Below, one piece after another: positions 31,501 through 46,799 of a DNA stretch of 64,000 bases. Origin of the DNA: Acanthosepion esculentum (Eukaryota > Mollusca > Cephalopoda > Sepiida > Sepiidae). The position numbers and the translations under genes were made by a program. Location: positions 58,404,502-58,468,501 of the forward strand of contig OZ038507.1 in NCBI GenBank assembly GCA_964036315.1, given 5' to 3'. Position 1 is the stretch's first letter. Each line of letters starts with the position of its first letter. Below the pieces are notes generated by a model that did not search any database, was not told the origin of the DNA, and was given only the letters and a program-made list of their open reading frames with translations.

Positions 31501-34500
31501 TGCCTGGTTTTGTCTTGCATATATATTGTTTGCTTAGTATTATTTTACCTTGTTCTTTTCTTCCTTTTCTTATTGTTTATTGGAACCTTTGAGCATTTTT
31601 TGCATTACTACTGTTGCTTTGCCTGGTTTTGTCTTGCATATATATTGTTTGCTTAGTATTATTTTGCCTTGTTCTTTTCTTCCTTTTCTTATTGTTTATT
31701 GGAAATTTTGAGCATTTTTTGCATTACTACTGTTGCTTTGCCTGGTTTAGTCTTGCATATATATTGTTTGCTTAGTATTATTTTGCCTTGTTCTTTTCTT
31801 CCTTTTCTTATTGTTTATTGGAAACGTTGAGCATTTTTTGCATTACTACTGTTGCTTTGCCTGGTTTTGTCTTGCATATATATTGTTTGCTTAGTATTAT
31901 TTTGCCTTGTTCTTTTCTTCCTTTTCTTATTGTTTATTGGAAACGTTGAGCATTTTTTGCATTACTACTGTTGCTTTGCCTGGTTTTGTCTTGCATATAT
32001 ATTGTTTGCTTAGTATTATTTTGCCTTGTTCTTTTCTTACTTTTCTTATTGTTTATTGGAACCTTTGAGCATTTTTTGCATTACTACTGTTGCTTTGCCT
32101 GGTTTTGTCTTGCATATATATTGTTTGCTTAGTATTATTTTGCCTTGTTCTTTTCTTCCTTTTCTTATTGTTTATTGGAAACTTTGAGCATTTTTTGCAT
32201 TACTACTGTTGCTTTGCCTGGTTTTGTCTTGCATATATATTGTTTGCTTAGTATTATTTTGCCTTGTTCTTTTCTTCCTTTTCTTATTGTTTATTGGAAA
32301 CGTTGAGCATTTTTTGCATTACTACTGTTGCTTTGCCTGGTTTTGTCTTGCATATATATTGTTTGCTTAGTATTATTTTGCCTTGTTCTTTTCTTCCTTT
32401 TCTTATTGTTTATTGGAAACTTTGAGCATTTTTTGCATTACTACTGTTGCTTTGCCTGGTTTTGTCTTGCATATATATTGTTTGCTTAGTATTATTTTCC
32501 CTTGTTCTTTTCTTCCTTTTCTTATTGTTTATTGGAACCTTTGAGCATTTTTTGCATTACTACTGTTGCTTTGCCTGGTTTTGTCTTGCATATATATTGT
32601 TTGCTTAGTATTATTTTGCCTTGTTCTTTTCTTCCTTTTCTTATTGTTTATTGGAACCTTTGAGCATTTTTTGCATTACCACTGTTGCTTTGCCTGGTTT
32701 TGTCTTGCATATATATTGTTTGCTTAGTATTATTTTGTCTTGTTCTTTTCTTCCTTTTCTTATTGTTTATTGGAACCTTTGAGCATTTTTTGCATTACTA
32801 CTGTAGCTTTGACTGGTTTTGTCTTGCATATATATTGTTTGCTTAGTATTATTTTGCCTTGTTCTTTTCTTCCTTTTCTTATTGTTTATTGGAAACTTTG
32901 AGCATTTTTTGCATTACTACTGTTGCTTTGCCTGGTTTTGTCTTGCATATATATTGTTTGCTTAGTATTATTTTGCCTTGTTCTTTTCTTCCTTTTCTTA
33001 TTGTTTATTGGAAACGTTGAGCATTTTTTGCATTACTACTGTTGCTTTGCCTGGTTTTGTCTTGCATATATATTGTTTGCTTAGTATTATTTTGCCTTGT
33101 TCTTTTCTTCCTTTTCTTATTGTTTATTGGAACCTTTGAGCATTTTTTGCATTACTACTGTTGCTTTGCCTGGTTTTGTCTTGCATATATATTGTTTGCT
33201 TAGTATTATTTTGCCTTGTTCTTTTCTTCCTTTTCTTATTGTTTATTGGAAACGTTGAGCATTTTTTGCATTACTACTGTTGCTTTGCCTGGTTTTGTCT
33301 TGCATATATATTGTTTGCTTAGTATTATTTTGCCTTGTTCTTTTCTTCCTTTTCTTATTGCTTATTGGAACCTTTGAGCATTTTTTGCATTACTACTGTT
33401 GCTTTGCCTGGTTTTGTTTTGCATATATATTGTTTGCTTAGTATTATTTTGCCTTGTTCTTTTCTTCCTTTTCTTATTGTTTATTGGAAATTTTGAGCAT
33501 TTTTTGCATTACTACTGTTGCTTTGCCTGGTTTTGTCTTGCATATATATTGTTTCTTAGTATTATTTTGCCTTGTTCTTTTCTTCCTTTTTTTATTGTTT
33601 ATTGGAAACGTTGAGCATTTTTTGCATTACTACTGTTGCTTTGCCTGGTTTTGTCTTGCATATATATTGTTTGCTTAGTATTATTTTGCCTTGTTCTTTT
33701 CTTCCTTTTCTTATTGTTTATTGGAAACGTTGAGCATTTTTTGCATTACTACTGTTGCTTTGCCTGGTTTTGTCTTGCATATATATTGTTTGCTTAGTAT
33801 TATTTTGCCTTGTTCTTTTCTTCCTTTTCTTATTGTTTATTCGAACCTTTGAGCATTTTTTGCATTACTACTGTTGCTTTGCCTGGTTTTGTCTTGCATA
33901 TATATTGTTTGCTTAGTATTATTTTGCCTTGTTCTTTTCTTCCTTTTCTTATTGTTTATTGGAAACTTTGAGCATTTTTTGCATTACTACTGTTGCTTTG
34001 CCTGGTTTTGTCTTGCATATATATTGTTTGCTTAGTATTATTTTGCCTTGTTCTTTTCTTCCTTTTCTTATTGTTTATTGGAAACGTTGAGCATTTTTTG
34101 CATTACTACTGTTGCTTTGCCTGGTTTTGTCTTGCATATATATTGTTTGCTTAGTATTATTTTGCCTTGTTCTTTTCTTCCTTTTCTTATTGTTTATTGG
34201 AAACTTTGAGCATTTTTTGCATTACTACTGTTGCTTTGCCTGGTTTTGTCTTGCATATATATTGTTTGCTTAGTATTATTTTCCCTTGTTCTTTTCTTCC
34301 TTTTCTTATTGTTTATTGGAACCTTTGAGCATTTTTTGCATTACTACTGTTGCTTTGCCTGGTTTTGTCTTGCATATATATTGTTTGCTTAGTATTATTT
34401 TGCCTTGTTCTTTTCTTCCTTTTCTTATTGTTTATTGGAACCTTTGAGCATTTTTTGCATTACCACTGTTGCTTTGCCTGGTTTTGTCTTGCATATATAT
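28600..34500 (+). repeat. 17-monomer higher-order repeat (2023 bp) and a related 15-monomer copy
   Basis: TACCACTG occurs at 28631, 30654 and 32677 (2023 bp apart) and then at 34461 (1784 bp, fifteen monomers, one being 118 bp). GGTTTAGTCTTGC at 29721 and 31744 and the CCTTGTTTTTTTC variant near 29290/31313 give the same 2023-bp period. Boundaries are approximate. Confidence 0.88.
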
Positions 34501-36750
34501 TGTTTGCTTAGTATTATTTTGTCTTGTTCTTTTCTTCCTTTTCTTATTGTTTATTGGAACCTTTGAGCATTTTTTGCATTACTACTGTTGCTTTGACTGG
34601 TTTTGTCTTGCATATATATTGTTTGCTTAGTATTATTTTGCCTTGTTCTTTTCTTCCTTTTCTTATTGTTTATTGGAAACTTTGAGCATTTTTTGCATTA
34701 CTACTGTTGCTTTGCCTGGTTTTGTCTTGCATATATATTGTTTGCTTAGTATTATTTTGCCTTGTTCTTTTCTTCCTTTTCTTATTGTTTATTGGAAACG
34801 TTGAGCATTTTTTGCATTACTACTGTTGCTTTGCCTGGTTTTGTCTTGCATATATATTGTTTGCTTAGTATTATTTTGCCTTGTTCTTTTCTTCCTTTTC
34901 TTATTGTTTATTGGAACCTTTGAGCATTTTTTGCATTACTACTGTTGCTTTGCCTGGTTTTGTCTTGCATATATATTGTTTGCTTAGTATTATTTTGCCT
35001 TGTTCTTTTCTTCCTTTTCTTTTTGTTTATTGGAAACTTTGAGCATTTTTTGCATTACTACTGTTGCTTTGCCTGGTTTTGTCTTGCATATATATTGTTT
35101 GCTTAGTATTATTTTGCCTTGTTTTTTTCTTCCTTTTCTTATTGTTTATTGGAAACGTTGAGCATTTTTTGCATTACTACCGTTGCTTTGCCTGGTTTTG
35201 TCTTGCATATATATTGTTTGCTTAGTATTATTTTGCCTTGTTCTTTTCTTCCTTTTCTTATTGTTTATTGGAAACGTTGAGCATTTTTTGCATTACTACT
35301 GTTGCTTTGCCTGGTTTTGTCTTGCATATATATTGTTTGCTTGGTATTATTTTGCCTTGTTCTTTTCTTCCTTTTCTTATTGTTTATTGGAAACGTTGAG
35401 CATTTTTTGCATTACTACTGTTGCTTTGCCTGGTTTTGTCTGGCATATATATTGTATGCTTAGTATTATTTTGCCTTGTTCTTTTCTTCCTTTTCTTATT
35501 GTTTATTGGAAACTTTGAGCATTTTTTGCATTACTACTGTTGCTTTGCCTGGTTTTGTCTTGCATATATATTGTTTGCTTAGTATTATTTTGCCTTGTTC
35601 TTTTCTTCCTTTTCTTATTGTTTATTGGAAACGTTGAGCATTTTTTGCATTACTACTGTTGCTTTGCCTGGTTTTGTCTTGCATATATATTGTTTGCTTA
35701 GTATTATTTTGCCTTGTTCTTTTCTTACTTTTCTTATTGTTTATTGGAACCTTTGAGCATTTTTTGCATTACTACTGTTGCTTTGCCTGGTTTTGTCTTG
35801 CATATATATTGTTTGCTTAGTATTATTTTGCCTTGTTCTTTTCTTCCTTTTCTTATTGTTTATTGGAACCTTTGAGCATTTTTTGCATTACTACTGTTGC
35901 TTTGCCTGGTTTTGTCTTGCATATATATTGTTTGCTTAGTATTATTTTGCCTTGTTCTTTTCTTCCTTTTCTTATTGTTTATTGGAAACTTTGAGCATTT
36001 TTTGCATTACTACTGTTGCTTTGCCTGGTTTTGTCTTGCATATATATTGTTTGCTTAGTATTATTTTGCCTTGTTCTTTTCTTCCTTTTCTTATTGTTTA
36101 TTGGAAACGTTGAGCATTTTTTGCATTACTACTGTTGCTTTGCCTGGTTTTGTCTTGCATATATATTGTTTGCTTAGTATTATTTTGCCTTGTTCTTTTC
36201 TTCCTTTTCTTATTGCTTATTGGAACCTTTGAGCATTTTTTGCATTACTACTGTTGCTTTGCCTGGTTTTGTTTTGCATATATATTGTTTGCTTAGTATT
36301 ATTTTGCCTTGTTCTTTTCTTCCTTTTCTTATTGTTTATTGGAAATTTTGAGCATTTTTTGCATTACTACTGTTGCTTTGCCTGGTTTTGTCTTGCATAT
36401 ATATTGTTTCTTAGTATTATTTTGCCTTGTTCTTTTCTTCCTTTTCTTATTGTTTATTGGAAACGTTGAGCATTTTTTGCATTACTACTGTTGCTTTGCC
36501 TGGTTTTGTCTTGCATATATATTGTTTGCTTAGTATTATTTTGCCTTGTTCTTTTCTTCCTTTTCTTATTGTTTATTGGAAACGTTGAGCATTTTTTGCA
36601 TTACTACTGTTGCTTTGCCTGGTTTTGTCTTGCATATATATTGTTTGCTTAGTATTATTTTGCCTTGTTCTTTTCTTCCTTTTCTTATTGTTTATTCGAA
36701 ACTTTGAGCATTTTTTGCATTACTACTGTTGCTTTGCCTGGTTTTGTCTT
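33100..36750 (+). repeat. 24-monomer duplication (2855-bp offset)
   Basis: TTATTGCTTATTGG (33361/36216), GGTTTTGTTTTGCAT (about 33415/36270) and the one-base-short ATTGTTTCTTAG (33553/36408) recur 2855 bp apart. It overlaps the 15- and 17-monomer pattern, so block duplications of different lengths were superimposed. Confidence 0.87.
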
Positions 36751-37399
36751 GCATATATATTGTTTGCTTAGTATTATTTTGCCTTGTTCTTTTCTTCCTT
36801 TTCTTATTGTTTATTGGAAACGTTGAGCATTTTTTGCATTACTACTGTTGCTTTGCCTGGTTTTGTCTTGCATATATATTGTTTGCTTAGTATTATTTTG
36901 CCTTGTTCTTTTCTTCCTTTTCTTATTGTTTATTGGAAACGTTGAGCATCTTTTGCATTACTACTGTTGCTTTGCCTGGTTTTGTCTTGCATATATATTG
37001 TTTGCTTAGTATTATTTTGCCTTGTACTTTTCTTCCTTTTCTTATTGTTTATTGGAAACTTTGAGCATTTTTTGCATTACTACTGTTGCTTTGCCTGGTT
37101 TTTACTTGCATATATATTGTTTGCTTAGTATTATTTTGCCTTGTTCTTTTCTTCCTTTTCTTATTGTTTATTGGAAACGTTGAGCATTTTTTGCATTACT
37201 ACTGTTGCTTTGCCTGGTTTTGTCTTGCATATATATTGTTTGCTTAGTATTATTTTACCTTGTTCTTTTCTTCCTTTTCTTATTGTTTATTGGAAACTTT
37301 GAGCATTTTTTGCATTACTACTGTTGCTTTGCCTGGTTTTGTCTTGCATATATATTGTTTGCTTAGTATTATTTTGCCTTGTTCTTTTCTTCCTTTTCT

Positions 37400-40300
37400 T
37401 AATGTTTATTGGAAACTTTGAGCATTTTTTGCATTACTACTGTTGCTTTGCCTGTTTTTGTCTTGCATATATATTGTTTGCTTAGTATTATTTTGCCTTG
37501 TTCTTTTCTTCCTTTTCTTATTGTTTATTGGAACCTTTGAGCATTTCTTGCATTACTACTGTTGCTTTGCCTGGTTTTGTCTTGCATATATATTGTTTGC
37601 TTAGTATTATTTTGCCTTGTTCTTTTCTTCCTTTTCTTATTGTTTATTGGAACCTTTGAGCATTTTTTGCATTACTACTGTTGCTTTGCCTGGTTTTGTC
37701 TTGCATATATATTGTTTGCTTAGTATTATTTTGCCTTGTTCTTTTCTTCCTTTTCTTATTGTTTATTGGAAACGTTGAGCATTTTTTGCATTACTACTGT
37801 TGCTTTGCCTGGTTTTGTCTTGCATATATATTGTTTGCTTAGTATTATTTTGCCTTGTTCTTTTCTTCCTTTTCTTATTGTTTATTGGAAACTTTGAGCA
37901 TTTTTTGCATTACTACTGTTGCTTTGCCTGGTTTTGTCTTGCATATATATTGTTTGCTTAGTATTATTTTGCCTTGTTCTTTTCTTCCTTTTCTTAATGT
38001 TTATTGGAGACTTTGAGCATTTTTTGCATTACTACTGTTGCTTTGCCTGGTTTTGTCTTGCATATATATTGTTTGCTTACTATTATTTTGCCTTGTTCTT
38101 TTCTTCCTTTTCTTATTGTTTATTGGAACCTTTGAGCATTTCTTGCATTACTACTGTTGCTTTGCCTGGTTTTGTCTTGCATATATATTGTTTGCTTAGT
38201 ATTATTTTGCCTTGTTCTTTTCTTCCTTTTCTTATTGTTTACTGGAAACGTTGAGCATTTTTTGCATTACTACTGTTGCTTTGCCTGGTTTTGTCTTGCA
38301 TATATATTGTTTGCTTAGTATTATTTTGCCTTGTTCTTTTCTTCCTTTTCTTATTGTTTATTGGAAACGTTGAGCATTTTTTGCATTACTACTGTTGCTT
38401 TGCCTGGTTTTGTCTTGCATATATATTGTTTGCCTAGTATTATTTTGCCTTGTTCTTTTCTTCCTTTTCTTATTGTTTATTGGAACCTTTGAGCATTTCT
38501 TGCATTACTACTGTTGCTTTGCCTGGTTTTGTCTTGCATATATATTGTTTGCTTAGTATTATTTTGCCTTGTTCTTTTCTTCCTTTTCTTATTGTTTATT
38601 GGAAACTTTGAGCATTTGTTGCATTACTACTGTTGCTTTGCCTGGTTTTGTCTTGCATATATATTGTTTGCTTAGTATTATTTTGCCTTGTTCTTTTCTT
38701 CCTTTTCTTATTGTTTATTGGAAACGTTGAGCATTTTTTGCATTACTACTGTTGCTTTGCCTGGTTTTGTCTTGCATATATATTGTTTGCTTAGTATTAT
38801 TTTGCCTTGTTCTTTTCTTCCTTTTCTTATTGTTTATTGGAAACGTTGAGCATTTTTTGCATTACTACTGTTGCTTTGCCTGGTTTTGTCTTGCATATAT
38901 ATTGTTTGCTTAGTATTATTTTGCCTTGTTCTTTTCTTCCTTTTCTTATTGTTCATTGGAAACTTTGAGCATTTTTTGCATTACTACTGTTGCTTTGCCT
39001 GGTTTTGTCTTGCATATATATTGTTTGCTTAGTATTATTTTGCCTTGTTCTTTTCTTCCTTTTCTTAATGTTTATTGGAAACTTTGAGCATTTTTTGCAT
39101 TACTTCTATTGCTTTGCCTGGTTTTGTCTTGCATATATATTGTTTGCTTAGTATTATTTTGCCTTGTTCTTTTCTTCCTTTTCTTATTGTTTATTGGAAC
39201 CTTTGAGCATTTCTTGCATTACTACTGTTGCTTTGCCTGGTTTTGTCTTGCATATATATTGTTTGCTTAGTATTATTTTGCCTTGTTCTTTTCTTCCTTT
39301 TCTTATTGTTTATTGGAACCTTTGAGCATTTTTTGCATTACTACTGTTGCTTTGCCTGGTTTTGTCTTGCATATATATTGTTTGCTTAGTATTATTTTGC
39401 CTCGTTCTTTTCTTCCTTTTCTTATTGTTTATTGGAAACGTTGAGCATTTTTTGCATTACTACTGTTGCTTTGCCTGGTTTTGTCTTGCATATATATTGT
39501 TTGCTTAGTATTATTTTGCCTTGTTCTTTTCTGCCTTTTCTTAATGTTTATTGGAAACTTTGAGCATTTTTTGCATTACTACTGTTGCTTTGCCTGGTTT
39601 TGTCTTGCATATATATTGTTTGCTTAGTATTATTTTGCCTTGTTCTTTTCTTCCTTTTCTTATTGTTTATTGGAACCTTTGAGCATTTCTTGCATTACTA
39701 CTGTTGCTTTGCCTGGTTTTGTCTTGCATATATATTGTTTGCTTAGTATTATTTTGCCTTGTTCTTTTCTTCCTTTTCTTATTGTTTAATGGAACCTTTG
39801 AGCATTTTTTGCATTACTACTGTTGCTTTGCCTGGTTTTGTCTTGCATATATATTGTTTGCTTAGTATTATTTTGCTTTGTTCTTTTCTTCCTTTTCTTA
39901 TTGTTTATTGGAAACTTTGAGCATTTTTTGCATTACTACTGTTGCTTTGCCTGGTTTTGTCTTGCTTATATATTGTTTGCTTAGTATTATTTTGCCTTGT
40001 TCTTTTCTTCCTTTTCTTATTGTTTATTGGAAACGTTGAGCATTTTTTGCATTACTACTGTTGCTTTGCCTGGTTTTGTCTTGCATATATATTGTTTGCT
40101 TAGTATTATTTTGCCTTGTTCTTTTCTTCCTTTTCTTATTGTTTATTGGTAACTTTGAGCATTTCTTGCATTACTACTGTTGCTTTGCCTGGTTTTGTCT
40201 TGCATATATATTGTTTGCTTAGTATTATTTTGCCTTGTTCTTTTCTTCCTTTTCTTATTGTTTATTGGAACCTTTGAGCATTTCTTGCATTACTACTGTT

Positions 40301-43300
40301 GCTTTGCCTGGTTTTGTCTTGCATATATATTGTTTGCTTAGTATTATTTTGCCTTGTTCTTTTCTTCCTTTTCTTATTGTTTATTGGAAACTTTGAGCAT
40401 TTCTTGCATTACTACTGTTGCTTTGCCTGGTTTTGTCTTGCATATATATTGTTTTCTTAGTATTATTTTGCCTTGTTCTTTTCTTCCTTTTCTTAATGTT
40501 TATTGGAAACGTTGAGCATTTTTTGCATTACTACTGTTGCTTTGCCTGGTTTTGTCTTGCATATATATTGTTTGCTTAGTATTTTTTTGCCTTGTTCTTT
40601 TCTTCCTTTTCTTATTGTTTATTGGAAACGTTGAGCATTTTTTGCATTACTACTGTTGCTTTGCCTGGTTTTGTCTTGCATATATATTGTTTTCTTAGTA
40701 TTATTTTGCCTTGTTCTTTTCTTCCTTTTCTTATTGTTTATTGGAAACGTTGAGCATTTTTTGCATTACTACTGTTGCTTTGCCTGGTTTTGTCTTGCAT
40801 ATATATTGTTTGCTTAGTATTATTTTGCCTTGTTCTTTTCTTCCTTTTCTTATTGTTTATTGGAAACTTTGAGCATTTCTTGCATTACTACTGTTGCTTT
40901 GCCTGGTTTTGTCTTGCATATATATTGTTTGCTTAGTATTATTTTGCCTTGTTCTTTTCTTCCTTTTCTTATTGTTTATTGGAACCTTTGAGCATTTCTT
41001 GCATTACTACTGTTGCTTTGCCTGGTTTTGTCTTGCATATATATTGTTTGCTTAGTATTATTCTGCCTTGTTCTTTTCTTCCTTTTCTTATTGGTTATTG
41101 GAAACTTTGAGCATTTCTTGCATTACTACTGTTGCTTTGCCTGGTTTTGTCTTGCATATATATTGTTTTCTTAGTATTATTTTGCCTTGTTCTTTTCTTC
41201 CTTTTCTTAATGTTTATTGGAAACTTTGAGCATTTTTTGCATTACTACTGTTGCTTTGCCTGGTTTTGTCTTGCATATATATTGTTTACTTAGTATTATT
41301 TTGCCTTGTTCTTTTCTTCCTTTTCTTATTGTTTATTGGAAACGTTGAGCATTTTTTGCATTACTACTGTTGCTTTGCCTGGTTTTGTCTTGCATATATA
41401 TTGTTTGCTTAGTATTATTTTCCCTTGTTCTTTTCTTCCTTTTCTTATTGTTTATTGGAACCTTTGAGCATTTTTTGCATTACTACTGTTGCTTTGCCTG
41501 GTTTTGTCTTGCATATATATTGTTTGCTTAGTATTATTTTGCCGTGTTCTTTTCTTCCTTTTCTTAATGTTTATTGGAAACTTTGAGCATTTTTTGCATT
41601 ACTACTGTTGCTTTGCCTGGTTTTGTCTTGCATATATATTGTTTGCTTAGTATTATTTTGCCTTGTTCTTTTCTTCCTTTTCTTATTGTTTATTGGAACC
41701 TTTGAGCATTTCTTGCATTACTACTGTTGCTTTGCCTGGTTTTGTCTTGCATATATATTGTTTTCTTAGTATTATTTTGCCTTGTTCTTTTCTTCCTTTT
41801 CTTATTGTTTATTGGAAACTTTGAGCATTTCTTGCATTACTACTGTTGCTTTGCCTGGTTTTGTCTTGCATATATATTGTTTGCTTAGTATTATTTTGCC
41901 TTGTTCTTTTCTTCCTTTTCTTATTGTTTATTGGAAACGTTGAGCATTTTTTGCATTACTACTGTTGCTTTGCCTGGTTTTGTCTTGCATATATATTGTT
42001 TGCTTAGTATTATTTTGCCTTGTTCTTTTCTTCCTTTTCTTATTGTTTATTGGAAACTTTGAGCATTTTTTGCATTACTACTGTTGCTTTGCCTGGTTTT
42101 GTCTTGCATATATATTGTTTGCTTAGTATTATTTTGCCTTGTTCTTTTCTTCCTTTTCTTAATGTTTATTGGAGACTTTGAGCATTTTTTGCATTACTAC
42201 TGTTGCTTTGCCTGGTTTTGTCTTGCATATATATTGTTTGCTTACTATTATTTTGCCTTGTTCTTTTCTTCCTTTTCTTATTGTTTATTGGAACCTTTGA
42301 GCATTTCTTGCATTACTACTGTTGCTTTGCCTGGTTTTGTCTTGCATATATATTGTTTGCTTAGTATTATTTTGCCTTGTTCTTTTCTTCCTTTTCTTAT
42401 TGTTTACTGGAAACGTTGAGCATTTTTTGCATTACTACTGTTGCTTTGCCTGGTTTTGTCTTGCATATATATTGTTTGCTTAGTATTATTTTGCCTTGTT
42501 CTTTTCTTCCTTTTCTTATTGTTTATTGGAAACGTTGAGCATTTTTTGCATTACTACTGTTGCTTTGCCTGGTTTTGTCTTGCATATATATTGTTTGCCT
42601 AGTATTATTTTGCCTTGTTCTTTTCTTCCTTTTCTTATTGTTTATTGGAACCTTTGAGCATTTCTTGCATTACTACTGTTGCTTTGCCTGGTTTTGTCTT
42701 GCATATATATTGTTTGCTTAGTATTATTTTGCCTTGTTCTTTTCTTCCTTTTCTTATTGTTTATTGGAAACTTTGAGCATTTTTTGCATTACTACTGTTG
42801 CTTTGCCTGGTTTTGTCTTGCATATATATTGTTTGCTTAGTATTATTTTGCCTTGTTCTTTTCTTCCTTTTCTTATTGTTTATTGGAAACGTTGAGCATT
42901 TTTTGCATTACTACTGTTGCTTTGCCTGGTTTTGTCTTGCATATATATTGTTTGCTTAGTATTATTTTGCCTTGTTCTTTTCTTCCTTTTCTTATTGTTC
43001 ATTGGAAACTTTGAGCATTTTTTGCATTACTACTGTTGCTTTGCCTGGTTTTGTCTTGCATATATATTGTTTGCTTAGTATTATTTTGCCTTGTTCTTTT
43101 CTTCCTTTTCTTAATGTTTATTGGAAACTTTGAGCATTTTTTGCATTACTACTATTGCTTTGCCTGGTTTTGTCTTGCATATATATTGTTTGCTTAGTAT
43201 TATTTTGCCTTGTTCTTTTCTTCCTTTTCTTATTGTTTATTGGAACCTTTGAGCATTTCTTGCATTACTACTGTTGCTTTGCCTGGTTTTGTCTTGCATA

Positions 43301-46000
43301 TATATTGTTTGCTTAGTATTATTTTGCCTTGTTCTTTTCTTCCTTTTCTTATTGTTTATTGGAACCTTTGAGCATTTTTTGCATTACTACTGTTGCTTTG
43401 CCTGGTTTTGTCTTGCATATATATTGTTTGCTTAGTATTATTTTGCCTCGTTCTTTTCTTCCTTTTCTTATTGTTTATTGGAAACGTTGAGCATTTTTTG
43501 CATTACTACTGTTGCTTTGCCTGGTTTTGTCTTGCATATATATTGTTTGCTTAGTATTATTTTGCCTTGTTCTTTTCTGCCTTTTCTTAATGTTTATTGG
43601 AAACTTTGAGCATTTTTTGCATTACTACTGTTGCTTTGCCTGGTTTTGTCTTGCATATATATTGTTTGCTTAGTATTATTTTGCCTTGTTCTTTTCTTCC
43701 TTTTCTTATTGTTTATTGGAACCTTTGAGCATTTCTTGCATTACTACTGTTGCTTTGCCTGGTTTTGTCTTGCATATATATTGTTTGCTTAGTATTATTT
43801 TGCCTTGTTCTTTTCTTCCTTTTCTTATTGTTTAATGGAACCTTTGAGCATTTTTTGCATTACTACTGTTGCTTTGCCTGGTTTTGTCTTGCATATATAT
43901 TGTTTGCTTAGTATTATTTTGCTTTGTTCTTTTCTTCCTTTTCTTATTGTTTATTGGAAACTTTGAGCATTTTTTGCATTACTACTGTTGCTTTGCCTGG
44001 TTTTGTCTTGCTTATATATTGTTTGCTTAGTATTATTTTGCCTTGTTCTTTTCTTCCTTTTCTTATTGTTTATTGGAAACGTTGAGCATTTTTTGCATTA
44101 CTACTGTTGCTTTGCCTGGTTTTGTCTTGCATATATATTGTTTGCTTAGTATTATTTTGCCTTGTTCTTTTCTTCCTTTTCTTATTGTTTATTGGTAACT
44201 TTGAGCATTTCTTGCATTACTACTGTTGCTTTGCCTGGTTTTGTCTTGCATATATATTGTTTGCTTAGTATGATTTTGCCTTGTTCTTTTCTCCCTTTTC
44301 TTATTGTTTATTGGAACCTTTGAGCATTTCTTGCATTACTACTGTTGCTTTGCCTGGTTTTGTCTTGCATATATATTGTTTGCTTAGTATTATTTTGCCT
44401 TGTTCTTTTCTTCCTTTTCTTATTGTTTATTGGAAACTTTGAGCATTTCTTGCATTACTACTGTTGCTTTGCCTGGTTTTGTCTTGCATATATATTGTTT
44501 TCTTAGTATTATTTTGCCTTGTTCTTTTCTTCCTTTTCTTAATGTTTATTGGAAACGTTGAGCATTTTTTGCATTACTACTGTTGCTTTGCCTGGTTTTG
44601 TCTTGCATATATATTGTTTGCTTAGTATTTTTTTGCCTTGTTCTTTTCTTCCTTTTCTTATTGTTTATTGGAAACGTTGAGCATTTTTTGCATTACTACT
44701 GTTGCTTTGCCTGGTTTTGTCTTGCATATATATTGTTTTCTTAGTATTATTTTGCCTTGTTCTTTTCTTCCTTTTCTTATTGTTTATTGGAAACGTTGAG
44801 CATTTTTTGCATTACTACTGTTGCTTTGCCTGGTTTTGTCTTGCATATATATTGTTTGCTTAGTATTATTTTGCCTTGTTCTTTTCTTCCTTTTCTTATT
44901 GTTTATTGGAAACTTTGAGCATTTCTTGCATTACTACTGTTGCTTTGCCTGGTTTTGTCTTGCATATATATTGTTTGCTTAGTATTATTTTGCCTTGTTC
45001 TTTTCTTCCTTTTCTTATTGTTTATTGGAACCTTTGAGCATTTCTTGCATTACTACTGTTGCTTTGCCTGGTTTTGTCTTGCATATATATTGTTTGCTTA
45101 GTATTATTTTGCCTTGTTCTTTTCTTCCTTTTCTTATTGGTTATTGGAAACTTTGAGCATTTCTTGCATTACTACTGTTGCTTTGCCTGGTTTTGTCTTG
45201 CATATATATTGTTTTCTTAGTATTATTTTGCCTTGTTCTTTTCTTCCTTTTCTTAATGTTTATTGGAAACTTTGAGCATTTTTTGCATTACTACTGTTGA
45301 TTTGCCTGGTTTTGTCTTGCATATATATTGTTTACTTAGTATTATTTTGCCTTGTTCTTTTCTTCCTTTTCTTATTGTTTATTGGAAACGTTGAGCATTT
45401 TTTGCATTACTACTGTTGCTTTGCCTGGTTTTGTCTTGCATATATATTGTTTGCTTAGTATTATTTTCCCTTGTTCTTTTCTTCCTTTTCTTATTGTTTA
45501 TTGGAACCTTTGAGCATTTTTTGCATTACTACTGTTGCTTTGCCTGGTTTTGTCTTGCATATATATTGTTTGCTTAGTATTATTTTGCCGTGTTCTTTTC
45601 TTCCTTTTCTTAATGTTTATTGGAAACTTTGAGCATTTTTTGCATTACTACTGTTGCTTTGCCTGGTTTTGTCTTGCATATATATTGTTTGCTTAGTATT
45701 ATTTTGCCTTGTTCTTTTCTTCCTTTTCTTATTGTTTATTGGAACCTTTGAGCATTTCTTGCATTACTACTGTTGCTTTGCCTGGTTTTGTCTTGCATAT
45801 ATATTGTTTTCTTAGTATTATTTTGCCTTGTTCTTTTCTTCCTTTTCTTATTGTTTATTGGAAACTTTGAGCATTTCTTGCATTACTACTGTTGCTTTGC
45901 CTGGTTTTGTCTTGCATATATATTGTTTGCTTAGTATTATTTTGCCTTGTTCTTTTCTTCCTTTTCTTAATGTTTATTGGAAACTTTGAGCATTTTTTGC
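37400..46000 (+). repeat. 35-monomer duplication (4165-bp offset), the largest block seen
   Basis: The segment 37919-38254 recurs at 42084-42419 with all private variants (TTAATGTTTATTGGAGAC, GCTTACTATTATT, GTTTACTGG). Further right the offset becomes 4046 bp (TTCTGCCTTTTC at 39531/43577), because the first copy has one extra GGAAACG monomer. GTTTAATGG, TTGCTTATATATTG, TTATTGGTAAC, AGTATTTTTTTGCC and TTGGTTATTGG markers follow in the same order in both. Confidence 0.9.
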
Positions 46001-46799
46001 ATTACTACTGTTGCTTTGCCTGGTTTTGTCTTGCATATATATTGTTTTCTTAGTATTATTTTGCCTTGTTCTTTTCTTCCTTTTCTTATTGTTTATTGGA
46101 AACGTTGAGCATTTTTTGCATTACTACTGTTGCTTTGCCTGGTTTTGTCTTGCATATATATTGTTTGCTTAGTATTATTTTCCCTTGTTCTTTTCTTCCT
46201 TTTCTTATTGTTTATTGGAACCTTTGAGCATTTTTTGCATTACTACTGTTGCTTTGCCTGGTTTTGTCTTGCATATATATTGTTTACTTAGTATTATTTT
46301 GCCTTGTTCTTTTCTTCCTTTTCTTATTGTTTATTGGAAACGTTGAGCATTTTTTGCATTACTACTGTTGCTTTGCCTGGTTTTGTCTTGCATATATATT
46401 GTTTGCTTAGTATTATTTTCCCTTGTTCTTTTCTTCCTTTTCTTATTGTTTATTGGAACCTTTGAGCATTTTTTGCATTACTACTGTTGCTTTGCCTGGT
46501 TTTGTCTTGCATATATATTGTTTGCTTAGTATTATTTTGCCTTGTTCTTTTCTTCCTTTTCTTAATGTTTATTGGAAACTTTGAGCATTTTTTGCATTAC
46601 TACTGTTGCTTTGCCTGGTTTTGTCTTGCATATATATTGTTTGCTTAGTATTATTTTGCCTTGTTCTTTTCTTCCTTTTCTTATTGTTTATTGGAACATT
46701 TGAGCATTTTTTGCATTACTACTGTTGCTTTGCCTGGTTTTGTCTTGCATATATATTGTTTGCTTAGTATTATTTTGCCTTGTTCTTTTCTTCCTTTTC